NCBI GenBank assembly: GCA_938743325.2
Contig: OW568868.1
Span: 310,001 to 374,000, forward strand
Length of the DNA: 64,000 bases
Source of the DNA: Pycnococcus provasolii
Taxonomy: Eukaryota; Chlorophyta; Pseudoscourfieldiophyceae; Pseudoscourfieldiales; Pycnococcaceae
Direction: 5' to 3'
The notes beneath the pieces are model-generated. The model had not been told where the DNA came from. It did not search any database and saw only the letters and a list, made by a program, of their open reading frames with translations. The first letter of the stretch is position 1; each line of letters opens with the position of its first letter. Position numbers and translations under genes: made by a program. This document shows, one piece after another, positions 34,563 to 43,207 of the stretch.

Positions 34563-37343
34563 TCACCCACGTCTTGCGCCGAATGCTGACACGACGCGAG
34601 GACGTTCAAGTCCGGGCGAGGTTCCAGGACGCATGCCGGTTGACGTTCCAGGACGCACGCCGGTCGACGAAGGACGCACGCCGGTCGACGAAGGACGCAC
34701 GCCCTGCGATGTCGACGGACGATGAAATCCTTGCTGTCGCTTGCTCGCGTCGAGTGCAATGCGCAAATCCATATTCTTTCGGCGCTCCAGCACCAATTGC
34801 CGACTCTTCTCCCGTGACTCGTGCTCGAGTTGCCGTATGTATTCCACCGTTTGGTCGGATGCGAGCTCATTCTCAATCTCGTCCGCGAGTGCCAACTTTT
34901 CGCGATCGAGAACCTGCTGCTTCTGTGCATCACTTGCTACTGCAAGCTGCTGTCGAAGCCGTGAAATCTCTCCTCGCAACTCCGCTTCTGCCATTGCCGC
35001 CGTCTCCGCCTCCGAGCGCGCCTTCTCGCGCGCACCGTCTGTTCGCGCAACGACGTCCAGCTTCATTGCCCCGTTCACTAGCATCCTCAGCTTGTTTCGG
35101 CGCTCTACATTTGAAAGCTTGGGCATATCGCGAGTAGGGATGACATAGCTCTTCAGCCCAGACTTTTCTTTGATGGCATAGTGGCCACTTTCAAGCTGCT
35201 CAATCACTCGCGTAATCTTCACCGCGTACTCCCAAAGACTTGAGTTTTCCTCCCGAAGCATTGACAACGTGGATTCCGCCGAAGCTCGGTAATCCCTAAG
35301 CTCGCGAGCGCTCGCAACGCGATGCTTGCGCTCCTCACCTAGAAAGTATTCTGCCTGGTCCTTGACATTTTTCACGGCTGTCAGCTTCTCCTCAGCCACC
35401 GCGCGCATCTGACTGCGGCACTCCAGGCGCACCATTTCTTCAGCCTGCCTCGTCGCCTCAGTCACCACCTCCTTCTCCGTGAATGAATTTTCCACCTTTC
35501 GAGGCAGCACCGAAGTTAACGAGAGGAGCTCACGACGCACCTCACCACCCTCACGTCGGCTTAAAACTAGTGCATCCGTGAGTTCCTGCTGAACCTGAAT
35601 TGCTGTTTGCTTTTCCCGTGATCGCTCGAGCTCGATCTTTGCAATCTCCTTATCTTTTCTTTGCCTATCCGCACGATTTTTATCATTCAATTTCGCCTCG
35701 ATGGCCTCGACGTGCTTCTGCAACTTTTCGGTCGTAGTACGCGAGTCGATGAGATCCCTTTCAGCTTCATTCACACGTTCTCTGAGATTATCGCGTTCCG
35801 TCAACGCCTCGTTGAGGTCGTTTTCCATCCGCCGCATCTGTAGCATGCGCTCCGTATTTGAACCAGAGCCACCCATGGACTTGGTCTTGGACATTCGCGG
35901 CTCCGACATACCTGTCGTCGACTTGGCATCTGCGCTTGGCGACAGAGTCTCGTCGTCGCCAGGTAGCTTTGGCTTCTCCTTAATGTGAAGATGCTTCATG
36001 TACTCGCGTCCGCCAACCTTCTCGAGTAACTTCTGGTAGTGGCCGTGCGTCAGTTCCAGATTGTATCGCAGCGTGCTGACTTCCACCTCGAGGCGCTGTA
36101 TCATTGCCTCCTTGTCGTGCACATGCACCGTGCTGAGGCCATCCGCTGATTGGATGTTGACGTTGTCCGGCATTGGTGGCATGCCTTCCCCCTCTTCAGG
36201 CTGAGGTGGCATGTCACCATCGTCGTGACTTTTCGGACTGTACTTGCACTTGGCAACGTACTGCAGCGTCAGAAGGCTCTCGTCGTAGGCATCGCGCTCC
36301 TGCTGCACGTGCCCAACGGCAAATATGCGACTTGTGGTAGGCCGCATACCTTGGTAGAGCATCTTGGTGAGCATCGAAGCGCGGTACGGAACTTGGTGCT
36401 CAGGCCGACCTCTGCTCAGCATGTAGCACACCTGCTGAAGTGCGTGCAGGCCAGCGTTGATTGAACCACGCTCTCGAAGCATCACAGGGTCGCTGACAAA
36501 TTCCAACCTCTCAGAACCGGCACACACGACGAACGTCAGGATGGATTCAGTATTCTCGCTCGACGCACCAGCAGGTGAAGGCACGTACACGCTGACGATG
36601 GTGTGTGCGCGCTTTGACTGGCCAACTCCACCAGCCAAGGCCGCACGGCGCTTGAGAACCTTGATTACGGATTCACTCAACTCACTAGCACTCGCAACGG
36701 GGTGTCGGTAAACCTGCGCGTCGTAGGCGCCTCCTTCCACCTCGTCAACGGCAACAGGTGGCAGCGACGCGACTGTGGCCGGCGAAATACGACCACGCGC
36801 GGCGACCTTCCGCGTTGTACTTGGCATTGCACTTTCTGGAGGCGGTGCCAACACAAACTTGCCAACATCACGCGCCGCGGCAATGTACACGTCGACGACG
36901 CTAAGTGAGATGCCCGTGGAGGCACCTCCGCCCCTGGCAGGCCTCTTCGCCACGGCTGCAAACACCTCTGAAGCCGCGCGGTGAATCAATCCGTGCGAAG
37001 TCTGCGCAGCCTGCGACTTCGCCAGGTAGCTTCCAAAAGCAGTGTGAGTCTTTCCCGAGTCAGCAGCACCGTAGAAGATCATCGTCGCGTCTCCGCCCGC
37101 AACGACATGCTCGACAAGGGGCTTAGCCAACTGCTCGTAGTTCTCGTTTGGGCTTGCGGTTGCTGCCGATGTTCCGTCCACGGTGTACTCGTTGCTCCTG
37201 TTTCTTATTTCGTTTCGTATGCGCACAACTCCTTGCGCCATGCAAGACACCACAGAAGCCTTGGCCGGGTTCGCCATCCCCGTCTCCGCGTCATGCTCGG
37301 AGGGCTTGACGACGACGAACGTGCGCACGAGCTCAGGCGCCAT
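34563..37343 (-). CDS. Divergent kinesin-like protein
   Basis: 926 residues from the ATG at 37343 (MAPELVRTFVVVKP). The N-terminal ~400 residues follow the kinesin motor fold: a P-loop MIFYGAADSGKTHTAFGSY (residues 88-106), a block KRAHTIVSVYVPS at the place of switch I, VVCAGSERLEFV at switch II, then INAGLHALQQV and VPYRASMLTKMLY, which match the family's 'IN.SL.AL..V' and 'VPYR.S.LT.LL' helices. A coiled coil covers about 440-880. The C-terminal tail holds repeats of the type VRPSSTG (34620-34720 in the DNA). Switch residues are degenerate: the usual SSRSH is replaced by SKRAH and DLAGSE by VCAGSE, so ATPase activity is doubtful. Similar degenerate motors are known in cilia, but the subfamily is not assigned. 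Confidence 0.78.
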   Translation of the reverse strand: MAPELVRTFVVVKPSEHDAETGMANPAKASVVSCMAQGVVRIRNEIRNRSNEYTVDGTSAATASPNENYEQLAKPLVEHVVAGGDATMIFYGAADSGKTHTAFGSYLAKSQAAQTSHGLIHRAASEVFAAVAKRPARGGGASTGISLSVVDVYIAAARDVGKFVLAPPPESAMPSTTRKVAARGRISPATVASLPPVAVDEVEGGAYDAQVYRHPVASASELSESVIKVLKRRAALAGGVGQSKRAHTIVSVYVPSPAGASSENTESILTFVVCAGSERLEFVSDPVMLRERGSINAGLHALQQVCYMLSRGRPEHQVPYRASMLTKMLYQGMRPTTSRIFAVGHVQQERDAYDESLLTLQYVAKCKYSPKSHDDGDMPPQPEEGEGMPPMPDNVNIQSADGLSTVHVHDKEAMIQRLEVEVSTLRYNLELTHGHYQKLLEKVGGREYMKHLHIKEKPKLPGDDETLSPSADAKSTTGMSEPRMSKTKSMGGSGSNTERMLQMRRMENDLNEALTERDNLRERVNEAERDLIDSRTTTEKLQKHVEAIEAKLNDKNRADRQRKDKEIAKIELERSREKQTAIQVQQELTDALVLSRREGGEVRRELLSLTSVLPRKVENSFTEKEVVTEATRQAEEMVRLECRSQMRAVAEEKLTAVKNVKDQAEYFLGEERKHRVASARELRDYRASAESTLSMLREENSSLWEYAVKITRVIEQLESGHYAIKEKSGLKSYVIPTRDMPKLSNVERRNKLRMLVNGAMKLDVVARTDGAREKARSEAETAAMAEAELRGEISRLRQQLAVASDAQKQQVLDREKLALADEIENELASDQTVEYIRQLEHESREKSRQLVLERRKNMDLRIALDASKRQQGFHRPSTSQGVRPSSTGVRPSSTGVRPGTSTGMRPGTSPGLERPRVVSAFGARRG

Positions 37344-37847
37344 GCCTGCGACCCGCTCTTTGCCTCGCGTCGAGTCGAGTCGTCGTGTCGGAGCGTCGTG
37401 CAGTCGGTATCGGGTCTCGAGGGGCTGGGGTCCTGGGAGGGGGAGGGAGGGGACGGGAAGGAGGGAGGGCAGGAGGTGTTCTCGTTGTTGACTCGCTGTG
37501 ACTCGCGTGCTTGATGAGCGGGTTGACTTGCAAGTCGTCGACCGGCCTTCCATCGTACCCTTTGCACTGGTCTGACCGGGCAACGGAGGAGGGCAGGAGG
37601 GCAGAGCCATGCAATAGTCTATCATCGACGAGTCGACTCCAAGCTCTCGTTGTGCCCTCTCGCAACGAACACAGGTTGAGGCATCGCCAAATCACACCAC
37701 CGGCCGGGTTTCGAGGTGCCGGGACCCCTTGTTGAACTAACATCCTTTGTCAGGCTGAAGTTGGGGGTTATTCAGACGATCCCGACCGGAGGGAGACGGG
37801 GTGGCAGATCCCATAGTACTAATCTTACAAAAACGAGTCTTGTGGTG
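37344..37847. promoter_or_regulatory. Divergent region, kinesin-like (-) and beta-helix protein (+)
   Basis: 504 bases. A G/A-rich plus-strand tract (37428-37475) next to the kinesin start is a C/T tract on its sense strand. Frames on both strands remain open here but start only with non-ATG codons or are arginine/serine/proline-rich, so no gene is called. Confidence 0.4.
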
Positions 37848-38900
37848 ATGGACACCTCGACGACAAGAGTAAGGCAGCAAAGATGGAGACAAACACGGCA
37901 ACACCGCGTGCAGACGCGGTGTTGCGATCGTGGCGGTGCTGTCAAACATGTCGCTGGCGCAACCCTAAGAGACCAACCTCAACACTCAAGAAGACTCGCG
38001 CTTCTCGGGGGCACGGGTGTTGTCGTCGGGATCACGAAGTCGCTGGCGCTCGCTGAAGAACCTATACGCGTGCGAACGAGCGATGGCGAACTAGTGTCGT
38101 CATTTGCAACAGTTGAGGAAGCGGTGGCAGCCTGCCCTGACGGAGGAGCGGTGCTTCTTGCGCCGGGAACGAGGTATGAATCGAGGGTCATCGTGAACAA
38201 CGCGAGAAGCGTTACGGTCATCGCGACAGCGGACGTGGGGGAAGCACTTTCGCCGCCAGACGAGCAGCAGGCACCGCCAGCGACTCTCATCCACCGCACA
38301 AGTACTCCGTACGAGTCTGTCGTCGAAGCGAGCGGAGGTGCGCGTGTGAGCATCGTCAACGTGGACATCTTGCACTCCAGTAAGTCGGTAGCTCGAAACT
38401 ACGCCGTGCTAGCATGCGAGGAGTCGCGCGTCAGCCTCACGAAGAGCGTAGTGACGAGCGAAACTGGAAGTGGCGTTGGCTGTGAGGGGGGAGCTATCTC
38501 GTTGGATCGCGTGCTAGTCACAAACTGCAGCAACCACGGTGCGCTCCTGCAGGGAGGACTTGAGGGTGACACTTGGGACGACGAGCAGCAGAGCAAGCCG
38601 GGATCCTCCATCTCGAACAGTCAGTTTGTGTCCAACGGCGGTGACGGCGTGTACTTCCGCGACGGGGCAGGTTGTCTGCTGTTGAAGAATGTGAAAACGG
38701 AGAAAAATGCCATCTCGGGAATCCACGTCGGCACTGGCGTCGTTGGTGGGACGGCACAGGTGAAAGTTGACAACGTTGCCTCCGCGGGCGATCGCAAGGG
38801 GGGCGTACTTATCGAAGCTACGAAAGGCGGCATGGGCCGAGATGCCGCCGAGGAGCTTGCGCATACCTTCAGCAAAGACGTGCAGGTGGTCATTACGTAG
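37848..38900 (+). CDS. Right-handed beta-helix protein with lumen-type twin-arginine signal
   Basis: 350 residues from the first ATG at 37848. The basic N-terminus (RQQRWRQTRQHRVQTR) suits a plastid transit peptide. It is followed by HSRRLALLGGTGVVVGITKS, with a twin arginine, a hydrophobic core and an ALA-x motif (SLALAEE), the layout of a thylakoid-lumen Tat signal. The mature part begins like pectate-lyase-type beta-helices: SFATVEEAVAACPDGGAVLLAPGTRYESRV, where short repeats with stacked V/I/N residues continue (SVTVIATADV, VSIVNVDILHSS, ISLDRVLVTNCSNHGALLQG, ISNSQFVSNGGDGVYFRDG). Such solenoids bind or modify carbohydrates or act as scaffolds. No catalytic residues could be assigned. A lumenal beta-helix protein is unusual. 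Confidence 0.75.
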   Translation: MDTSTTRVRQQRWRQTRQHRVQTRCCDRGGAVKHVAGATLRDQPQHSRRLALLGGTGVVVGITKSLALAEEPIRVRTSDGELVSSFATVEEAVAACPDGGAVLLAPGTRYESRVIVNNARSVTVIATADVGEALSPPDEQQAPPATLIHRTSTPYESVVEASGGARVSIVNVDILHSSKSVARNYAVLACEESRVSLTKSVVTSETGSGVGCEGGAISLDRVLVTNCSNHGALLQGGLEGDTWDDEQQSKPGSSISNSQFVSNGGDGVYFRDGAGCLLLKNVKTEKNAISGIHVGTGVVGGTAQVKVDNVASAGDRKGGVLIEATKGGMGRDAAEELAHTFSKDVQVVIT

Positions 38901-38957
38901 CAAGTAAAAAATGCTTCGTTAACGTCGTGTATATTATGTAACATGTTTCTTTTTTCC

Positions 38958-39643
38958 TCACCGCCACGGCGCGATCTCGACGCACTCGATGGTGTTGGCA
39001 TCAAAGTCACGGAAGAACACAGCGGGTCGTCCGCTCTTGGAGGCTGTGTACTTGATGGAAAAGTCATCCAGCAAGTCCGTTAGCACACTAACGCTTTCCA
39101 CGCCGAGGCAGACGTGACGGTCGCGCCCTCCGTGCGTAGGTCTGCTGGCCAAGTCCGTGGGGTCCGGGTTTGGCAGCTCCATGATGTGTAGCATTTCAGG
39201 ACCCCAGTACAGCCACGCGCCACGGTATGGCAGCTTGGGGTGGTTGCGTCCTTGCGCCTGTTCCATGCCGAGAATGCCGCAATAGAAGTCGAGTGCACGC
39301 TCGAGGTTGCTCACTATAATCGCTGCATGTTTGCAGTGTGTGTTTTTATTGGATTTGGTGAGAACATTCTTGAAGATGTGTGCAACGAGGAAAATGTGTC
39401 AAACTCACCAACGTGGTGTACACCTGTAAACTTCACCGCACCACCAGGTCGCCCAGCGGCCTGCGACGCGAGTCGGGCAATTGTCTCGTCCGTCGGTCCT
39501 ACCCAGGAAAGTGTGTCATCACTCTCGTCTGTCGCGGCCGCTGTAACTCTGACAGTCTTTGTCAAGCGTTTTCGGTGTTGACGACTCGCACGGGTGGGCT
39601 GACGACCTACGGCACAACAGCCATTCTTCCCCAAGAGATTCAT
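38958..39643 (-). CDS. Glyoxalase/VOC-fold protein, organelle-targeted
   Basis: Two exons, 39643-39409 and 39322-38958, separated by an 86-base intron (GTGAGT...CATGCAG, phase 1), giving 199 residues. The junction rebuilds VHHVAIIVSNLERALDFYCG, the typical first beta-alpha unit of vicinal-oxygen-chelate proteins, which supports the splicing. Candidate metal ligands are His in VHHVA, His/Glu in EMLHIMELPNPD, His in RDRHVCLG and Glu in IECVEIAPW. The first ~60 residues (R/K/T/S-rich, RASRQHRKRLTKTVRVTAAA) look like a transit peptide. The family includes glyoxalase I, dioxygenases and fosfomycin-type enzymes; substrate is unknown. A one-exon model starting inside exon 2 was rejected because it has no ATG. 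Confidence 0.82.
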
Positions 39644-39887
39644 CTTTCGGAAACAAAAATTGTCTCTGCGTTGGGGGGAATGAAATGGGGCGGGGCGATC
39701 CTGACTCCGAAATATTGAGTCGTGTCCAGTTGTCGTGTCCCCTGGCCTGGGTATACAAATATTCGTTGCGGGGTGAGACAAGACGCGCACCTTAACGCGA
39801 TGTCGACTGACGCCATGTCGTGAAGAAATGGAATATCAATAACACAAAGTCAATACACAAACAGCGTCGTACACGTCGTTACGTCGT

Positions 39888-40007
39888 TCACTGCTGATCC
39901 ACCGTCGTGTCTGATGGCTTGACCGTATACCCGTATGCCGCCAAGCACATGCCAACGGCCGCCCCTGACGTGAGCGCAAGCACGACCAGGGCGGCGAGCA
40001 CGTCCAT
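39888..40007 (-). CDS. Possible 39-residue membrane protein
   Basis: An ATG at 40007 opens a 39-codon frame with one hydrophobic span (MDVLAALVVLALTSGAAVGM) and a polar tail ending DTTVDQQ. A plausible 3' splice site (TTTCTGGTGCACAG) lies just before the ATG, hinting at a leader intron. It would be divergent from the syntaxin gene. No family was recognised, and a frame this short can arise by chance. Confidence 0.3.
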   Translation of the reverse strand: MDVLAALVVLALTSGAAVGMCLAAYGYTVKPSDTTVDQQ

Positions 40008-40329
40008 CCCTGTGCACCAGAAAGCACGGCAAGCACACCCAGCCGCAGCAGTTAAGAGAGCGCCTATGAGCCGAGGAGGGCGGAGTGGAGTGGAGTGGGC
40101 GCGCACGAGAAATAATGGCGCAGAGACGAACTCCCCCGGGCTAAACCCCGAACTGGGCTCGTTTTTCAGAATCGTTTTTCCCCGAAGAAGCAGAAGCAAA
40201 GGAAGACGGGGAATTTTGAGCTCCTTCTTTTTTTCCCCTTCCGACCTGCGGCCTCGGTCTCGACCAAAACAAACGCTTGCTACAGGTACGCCACAGTCCA
40301 CACACGCACGCGAAACGCACAAGCGCGCC
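40008..40329. promoter_or_regulatory. Upstream region of the syntaxin gene
   Basis: 322 bases. The syntaxin frame stays open through this region without a good start (its first in-frame ATGs encode an Arg/Ser-rich stretch), so it is read as promoter and leader. A T/C-rich segment (about 40160-40255, with CTCCTTCTTTTTTTCCCCTT) precedes the ATG at 40330. Confidence 0.4.
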
Positions 40330-41259
40330 ATGACGACGCGAAATAGAACCAACCAGTTTCTGCGGATGCGTGAGCAGGCGCTCAGGTACCGAAGACCATT
40401 CACGACTTCGAGTCCAGCCGAAGAGGAGGATGGGGATACCGAACGGCTGCTGTCAGGCTCCAACACCTCTACACACCACGCAGTGAGCGTCTCGCCAATC
40501 TGGATGGAGATGAGTGAGGAAGTAACGTCTCTCATCGCTACCATCAAGGAAAAAACAAGTCAGCTCGGGAAAGCGCACGCACGCGCCATGCTCGTTTCCT
40601 TCGACGACGCCTCAAACGACGAGCATGCGGTAGAAATCCTCACGCAGGAAATCTCGAGGCTCTTTCGCAAGTGCGAGGGCTTAGTTAAGAGACTGGTAAA
40701 GGCAGACGGACAGAGTCAGGGAGATGCGGACGTGAAGACCCGCAAGAATGTGCAGATGAGCCACGCGCTCGAGCTTCAGCGGTTGACCACAGACTTTCGC
40801 AAGCAGCAGCGCCGTTACCTCGAGGAATGCGCACGCCGTGATGGGACGGGAGAGGCTGCTGCGGGAACAATCGCTGCGATATTCGACACCGCGGAAACCA
40901 CAGGGTCCATGGTGAGTGGAACGCCTAGCCTCTTCACTGAGTCCCAGGTGCTGCGCGCGAAGCAAAGCGAAGTATTCATCGAGGAACGCGAGCAAGAGGT
41001 GGAGTCCATCGCCCGCTCCGTGAACGATCTTGCAGAGATGATGCGTGACCTGTCGACTCTCGTCATTGACCAAGGGTCGATTCTCGACCGCATCGACTAC
41101 AACGTTGAGCAGGTAGCAGAAAAGGTGGATGCTGGCCTAAAGGAGCTAAAGAAGGCTGAGGAGCATCAGAAGTCAAGCCGCATGTTCATCTGCATTCTTT
41201 TCCTCGTCGTCGCGTGCGTGCTGATGCTTCTTGTACTTGTGTTGAAGAGCATCATCTAA
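40330..41259 (+). CDS. Syntaxin, TLG2/STX16/SYP4 group (Qa-SNARE)
   Basis: 309 residues from the ATG at 40330. The start MTTRNRTNQFLRMREQALRY matches the conserved N-terminal peptide of this group (plant SYP4 proteins begin MATRNRT..), which binds the SM protein VPS45; this decides the start over upstream ATGs. Helical Habc bundle residues follow (VSPIWMEMSEEVTSLI...). The SNARE motif covers about 215-275 (EQEVESIARSVNDLAEMMRD, then VIDQGSILDRIDYNVEQV with the zero-layer Gln), and a C-terminal anchor FICILFLVVACVLMLLVLVL ends the protein. The group acts in fusion at the trans-Golgi network with BET1/VTI1-type partners. Confidence 0.93.
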   Translation: MTTRNRTNQFLRMREQALRYRRPFTTSSPAEEEDGDTERLLSGSNTSTHHAVSVSPIWMEMSEEVTSLIATIKEKTSQLGKAHARAMLVSFDDASNDEHAVEILTQEISRLFRKCEGLVKRLVKADGQSQGDADVKTRKNVQMSHALELQRLTTDFRKQQRRYLEECARRDGTGEAAAGTIAAIFDTAETTGSMVSGTPSLFTESQVLRAKQSEVFIEEREQEVESIARSVNDLAEMMRDLSTLVIDQGSILDRIDYNVEQVAEKVDAGLKELKKAEEHQKSSRMFICILFLVVACVLMLLVLVLKSII

Positions 41260-41580
41260 GATCGCTCATTTAGTAAAGGATCGTGAGTCAACTTCGTCCA
41301 ACAGTTATTCATTGAACAACTCGATTCAAATTCACCACCTTCCAGCCCATCCGATGGCGCTATTCAGCAGTAGCGCGTTTGTACATCCGGCGTGAGAGCT
41401 CCGCTTGCGCATTGTTGTCGTTGTTGTCATCATGAACAGACTTATTATGTATTGCGTTTTCAAAACGTTTACTTAAGGAAGTTTTTTTTAAACCCTGAGC
41501 TATGACAAGCAGTAGCCGCGTACTCTCTCGCTCTCTCTCTCCCTCCTCTCTCATTCTCTTACTATCTAACTTATGCAATT
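41260..41580. other. Convergent 3' region with CT microsatellite
   Basis: 321 bases between the syntaxin and APS reductase stops. It holds an imperfect CTCTCT tract (41523-41555) and A/T-rich runs (41485-41495). No gene was recognised. Confidence 0.5.
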
Positions 41581-42867
41581 TTACTTCGTGAATCCCAGGT
41601 AGTCGCGCGCCTCGACGCCGCTCACATTCTTCGTGAACGTGAGAAGGTCGTCCACGGTGCGCTTCTCGGACAGGTACGAGATGGGCTTCGCGTTAGTACT
41701 CGACTTGCCCGGGATGTACACGATGCGTGGAAACGTCTCAAGTTGGAACTTATCCGCGGAGAACTCTCGCTCTGTGTCGGCGCGGAACTTGAATACCTTC
41801 ACATCTTCACCTGTTGCGCCGATCTTGGCAGCGGCCGCCTCGAAGTCCTCCTCGAGTCCCTGACAGAACTGGCACCACGGCGCGTACAGAACGCCCACCG
41901 CACCCTTCTCGGGGCGCGACGAAGCATCGGTGGCGAGCGCCTCGAGATCCGCCTTGGACATCTCCGTCACGGAATCGTACAGCGACTGCTTCTCACCCTC
42001 TTCGCCCGCCGAATCGTCACCCTCCTGCCCGGCAATGTTTCCGCTGTGAAGGCCGCACTCCTTGGCAGCGGCGTCCTCCCACCACCAGCGTCCCTCGCGC
42101 TCGGGCTGGTTCGGCAGCACCGACTTTGTGCACGGCTGGCATCCAATGGAGTCGTATCCCACCTCGTGCAGCTTGTTCGTTGGCACGCCCATGGTGCGCA
42201 GGAACATCCACACGTCTGCGGAAGACGCGTTCGACATGGGATTGTACTTGATCAGGCTTCCCTCGCCGCCATCGAGTCCCTCAAAGACGGGGTCCACCTC
42301 AACAACGGGCACGGCGGCACGCGTTCCGGGGCTCTGGTCCTTGCGCTGTCCGGTGACCCACGCCTTGAGCGTCTTGAGCTGGCGGCGAAGCGGGCGCACC
42401 TTGCGCACACGGCAGCACTCCTGGTGTCCGTCCTCGTAGAACGAGAACATGCCCTTCTCGCGCACGAGGTCCATGCACTCCTGCGCGTCAGGGAAGGTGT
42501 ACTCGATGTTGATCCCGTAGTGCTTCTCCACTGCGTCGAAAAGCTCGTACGTCTCCTTATCGAGACGGCCCGTGTCGAGCGAGAACACGCGGAACGGTCT
42601 TCCCGTCAGCTTCGCGTACTCGATCACCGCGACGTCCTCCGCACCGGAGAAGGCGATGGCGATTTCGTCGCCGAACGTCGCCAAAGCGTGGTCCATGATC
42701 TCGATCGGCGAGAGGTCATCCATATTCGTCGCGAGGGACTTCCAGTCGAGCTGCGTGGCGACGTTGACGCTGTTGTTCCTCGACGCACGGCACGACACGC
42801 GCGCGGTGCGTGCAGCGTTGCGTGCGCGCGTGGCAACGTTGTTAGGCTTGGCGGCGGCCATCATCAT
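41581..42867 (-). CDS. APR: Plastid APS reductase (plant type, fused thioredoxin-like domain)
   Basis: 428 residues from the first of three consecutive ATGs at 42867. A short plastid transit peptide ([19 protein letters not shown]) leads into the reductase domain: [32 protein letters not shown] and a 4Fe-4S signature made of Cys151-Cys152 ([14 protein letters not shown]) and Cys243/Cys246 (IGCQPCTK). The catalytic cysteine sits in KECGLHSGN (Cys271). After an acidic linker, a glutaredoxin/thioredoxin-like domain carries the redox pair in [11 protein letters not shown] (Cys332/Cys335). The enzyme reduces adenylyl sulphate to sulphite using glutathione, a controlled step of sulphate assimilation. 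The domain order matches higher plant and green algal APR. The upstream plus strand is G-rich (C/T-rich on the sense strand). Confidence 0.96.
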   Translation of the reverse strand: MMMAAAKPNNVATRARNAARTARVSCRASRNNSVNVATQLDWKSLATNMDDLSPIEIMDHALATFGDEIAIAFSGAEDVAVIEYAKLTGRPFRVFSLDTGRLDKETYELFDAVEKHYGINIEYTFPDAQECMDLVREKGMFSFYEDGHQECCRVRKVRPLRRQLKTLKAWVTGQRKDQSPGTRAAVPVVEVDPVFEGLDGGEGSLIKYNPMSNASSADVWMFLRTMGVPTNKLHEVGYDSIGCQPCTKSVLPNQPEREGRWWWEDAAAKECGLHSGNIAGQEGDDSAGEEGEKQSLYDSVTEMSKADLEALATDASSRPEKGAVGVLYAPWCQFCQGLEEDFEAAAAKIGATGEDVKVFKFRADTEREFSADKFQLETFPRIVYIPGKSSTNAKPISYLSEKRTVDDLLTFTKNVSGVEARDYLGFTK

Positions 42868-43207
42868 CCCGACAGTCGAGTGTGGAGTATGACGCCGGGT
42901 GGACCTGACAAAGGGGGGGGTGGAAGAGGAGAGGGGAGGGGCCGGGGCCGGGGCCGGACAGGGAGTGTGCGGCCCACAAGGAGGCGCATTCCGGGATCCT
43001 TTTTTCAATCCCGGAGAACAACCCAATCCGGTCGCAGGCCAGGCAGGAAGAAAGGGACACGATTTCCATGCCACGACGGATCCCCAATCAGGGACCACCC
43101 CCCCTTTCCCCGTCCCCTCTTCTGCTCCGGCCTTCCAGCTGTCTTCCAGTCAAACCCGGTCCTCCCGTCCCGGTCAAACGCGACGACTTCTACCTCGGCT
43201 CTCCGCC
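42868..43207. promoter_or_regulatory. Divergent promoter APR (-) and TTLL (+) with opposing pyrimidine tracts
   Basis: 340 bases between two ATGs. Near the APR start the plus strand is G-rich (42907-42960, including three GGGGCC repeats). Near the TTLL start it is C/T-rich (43088-43145). Thus each gene has a pyrimidine tract on its own sense strand. Confidence 0.55.

Noticed and set aside
39907-40329. Syntaxin start at the ATG at 39907 or other upstream in-frame ATGs
   Set aside because: The conserved N-terminal peptide MTTRNRT begins at 40330; upstream residues are composition-driven.
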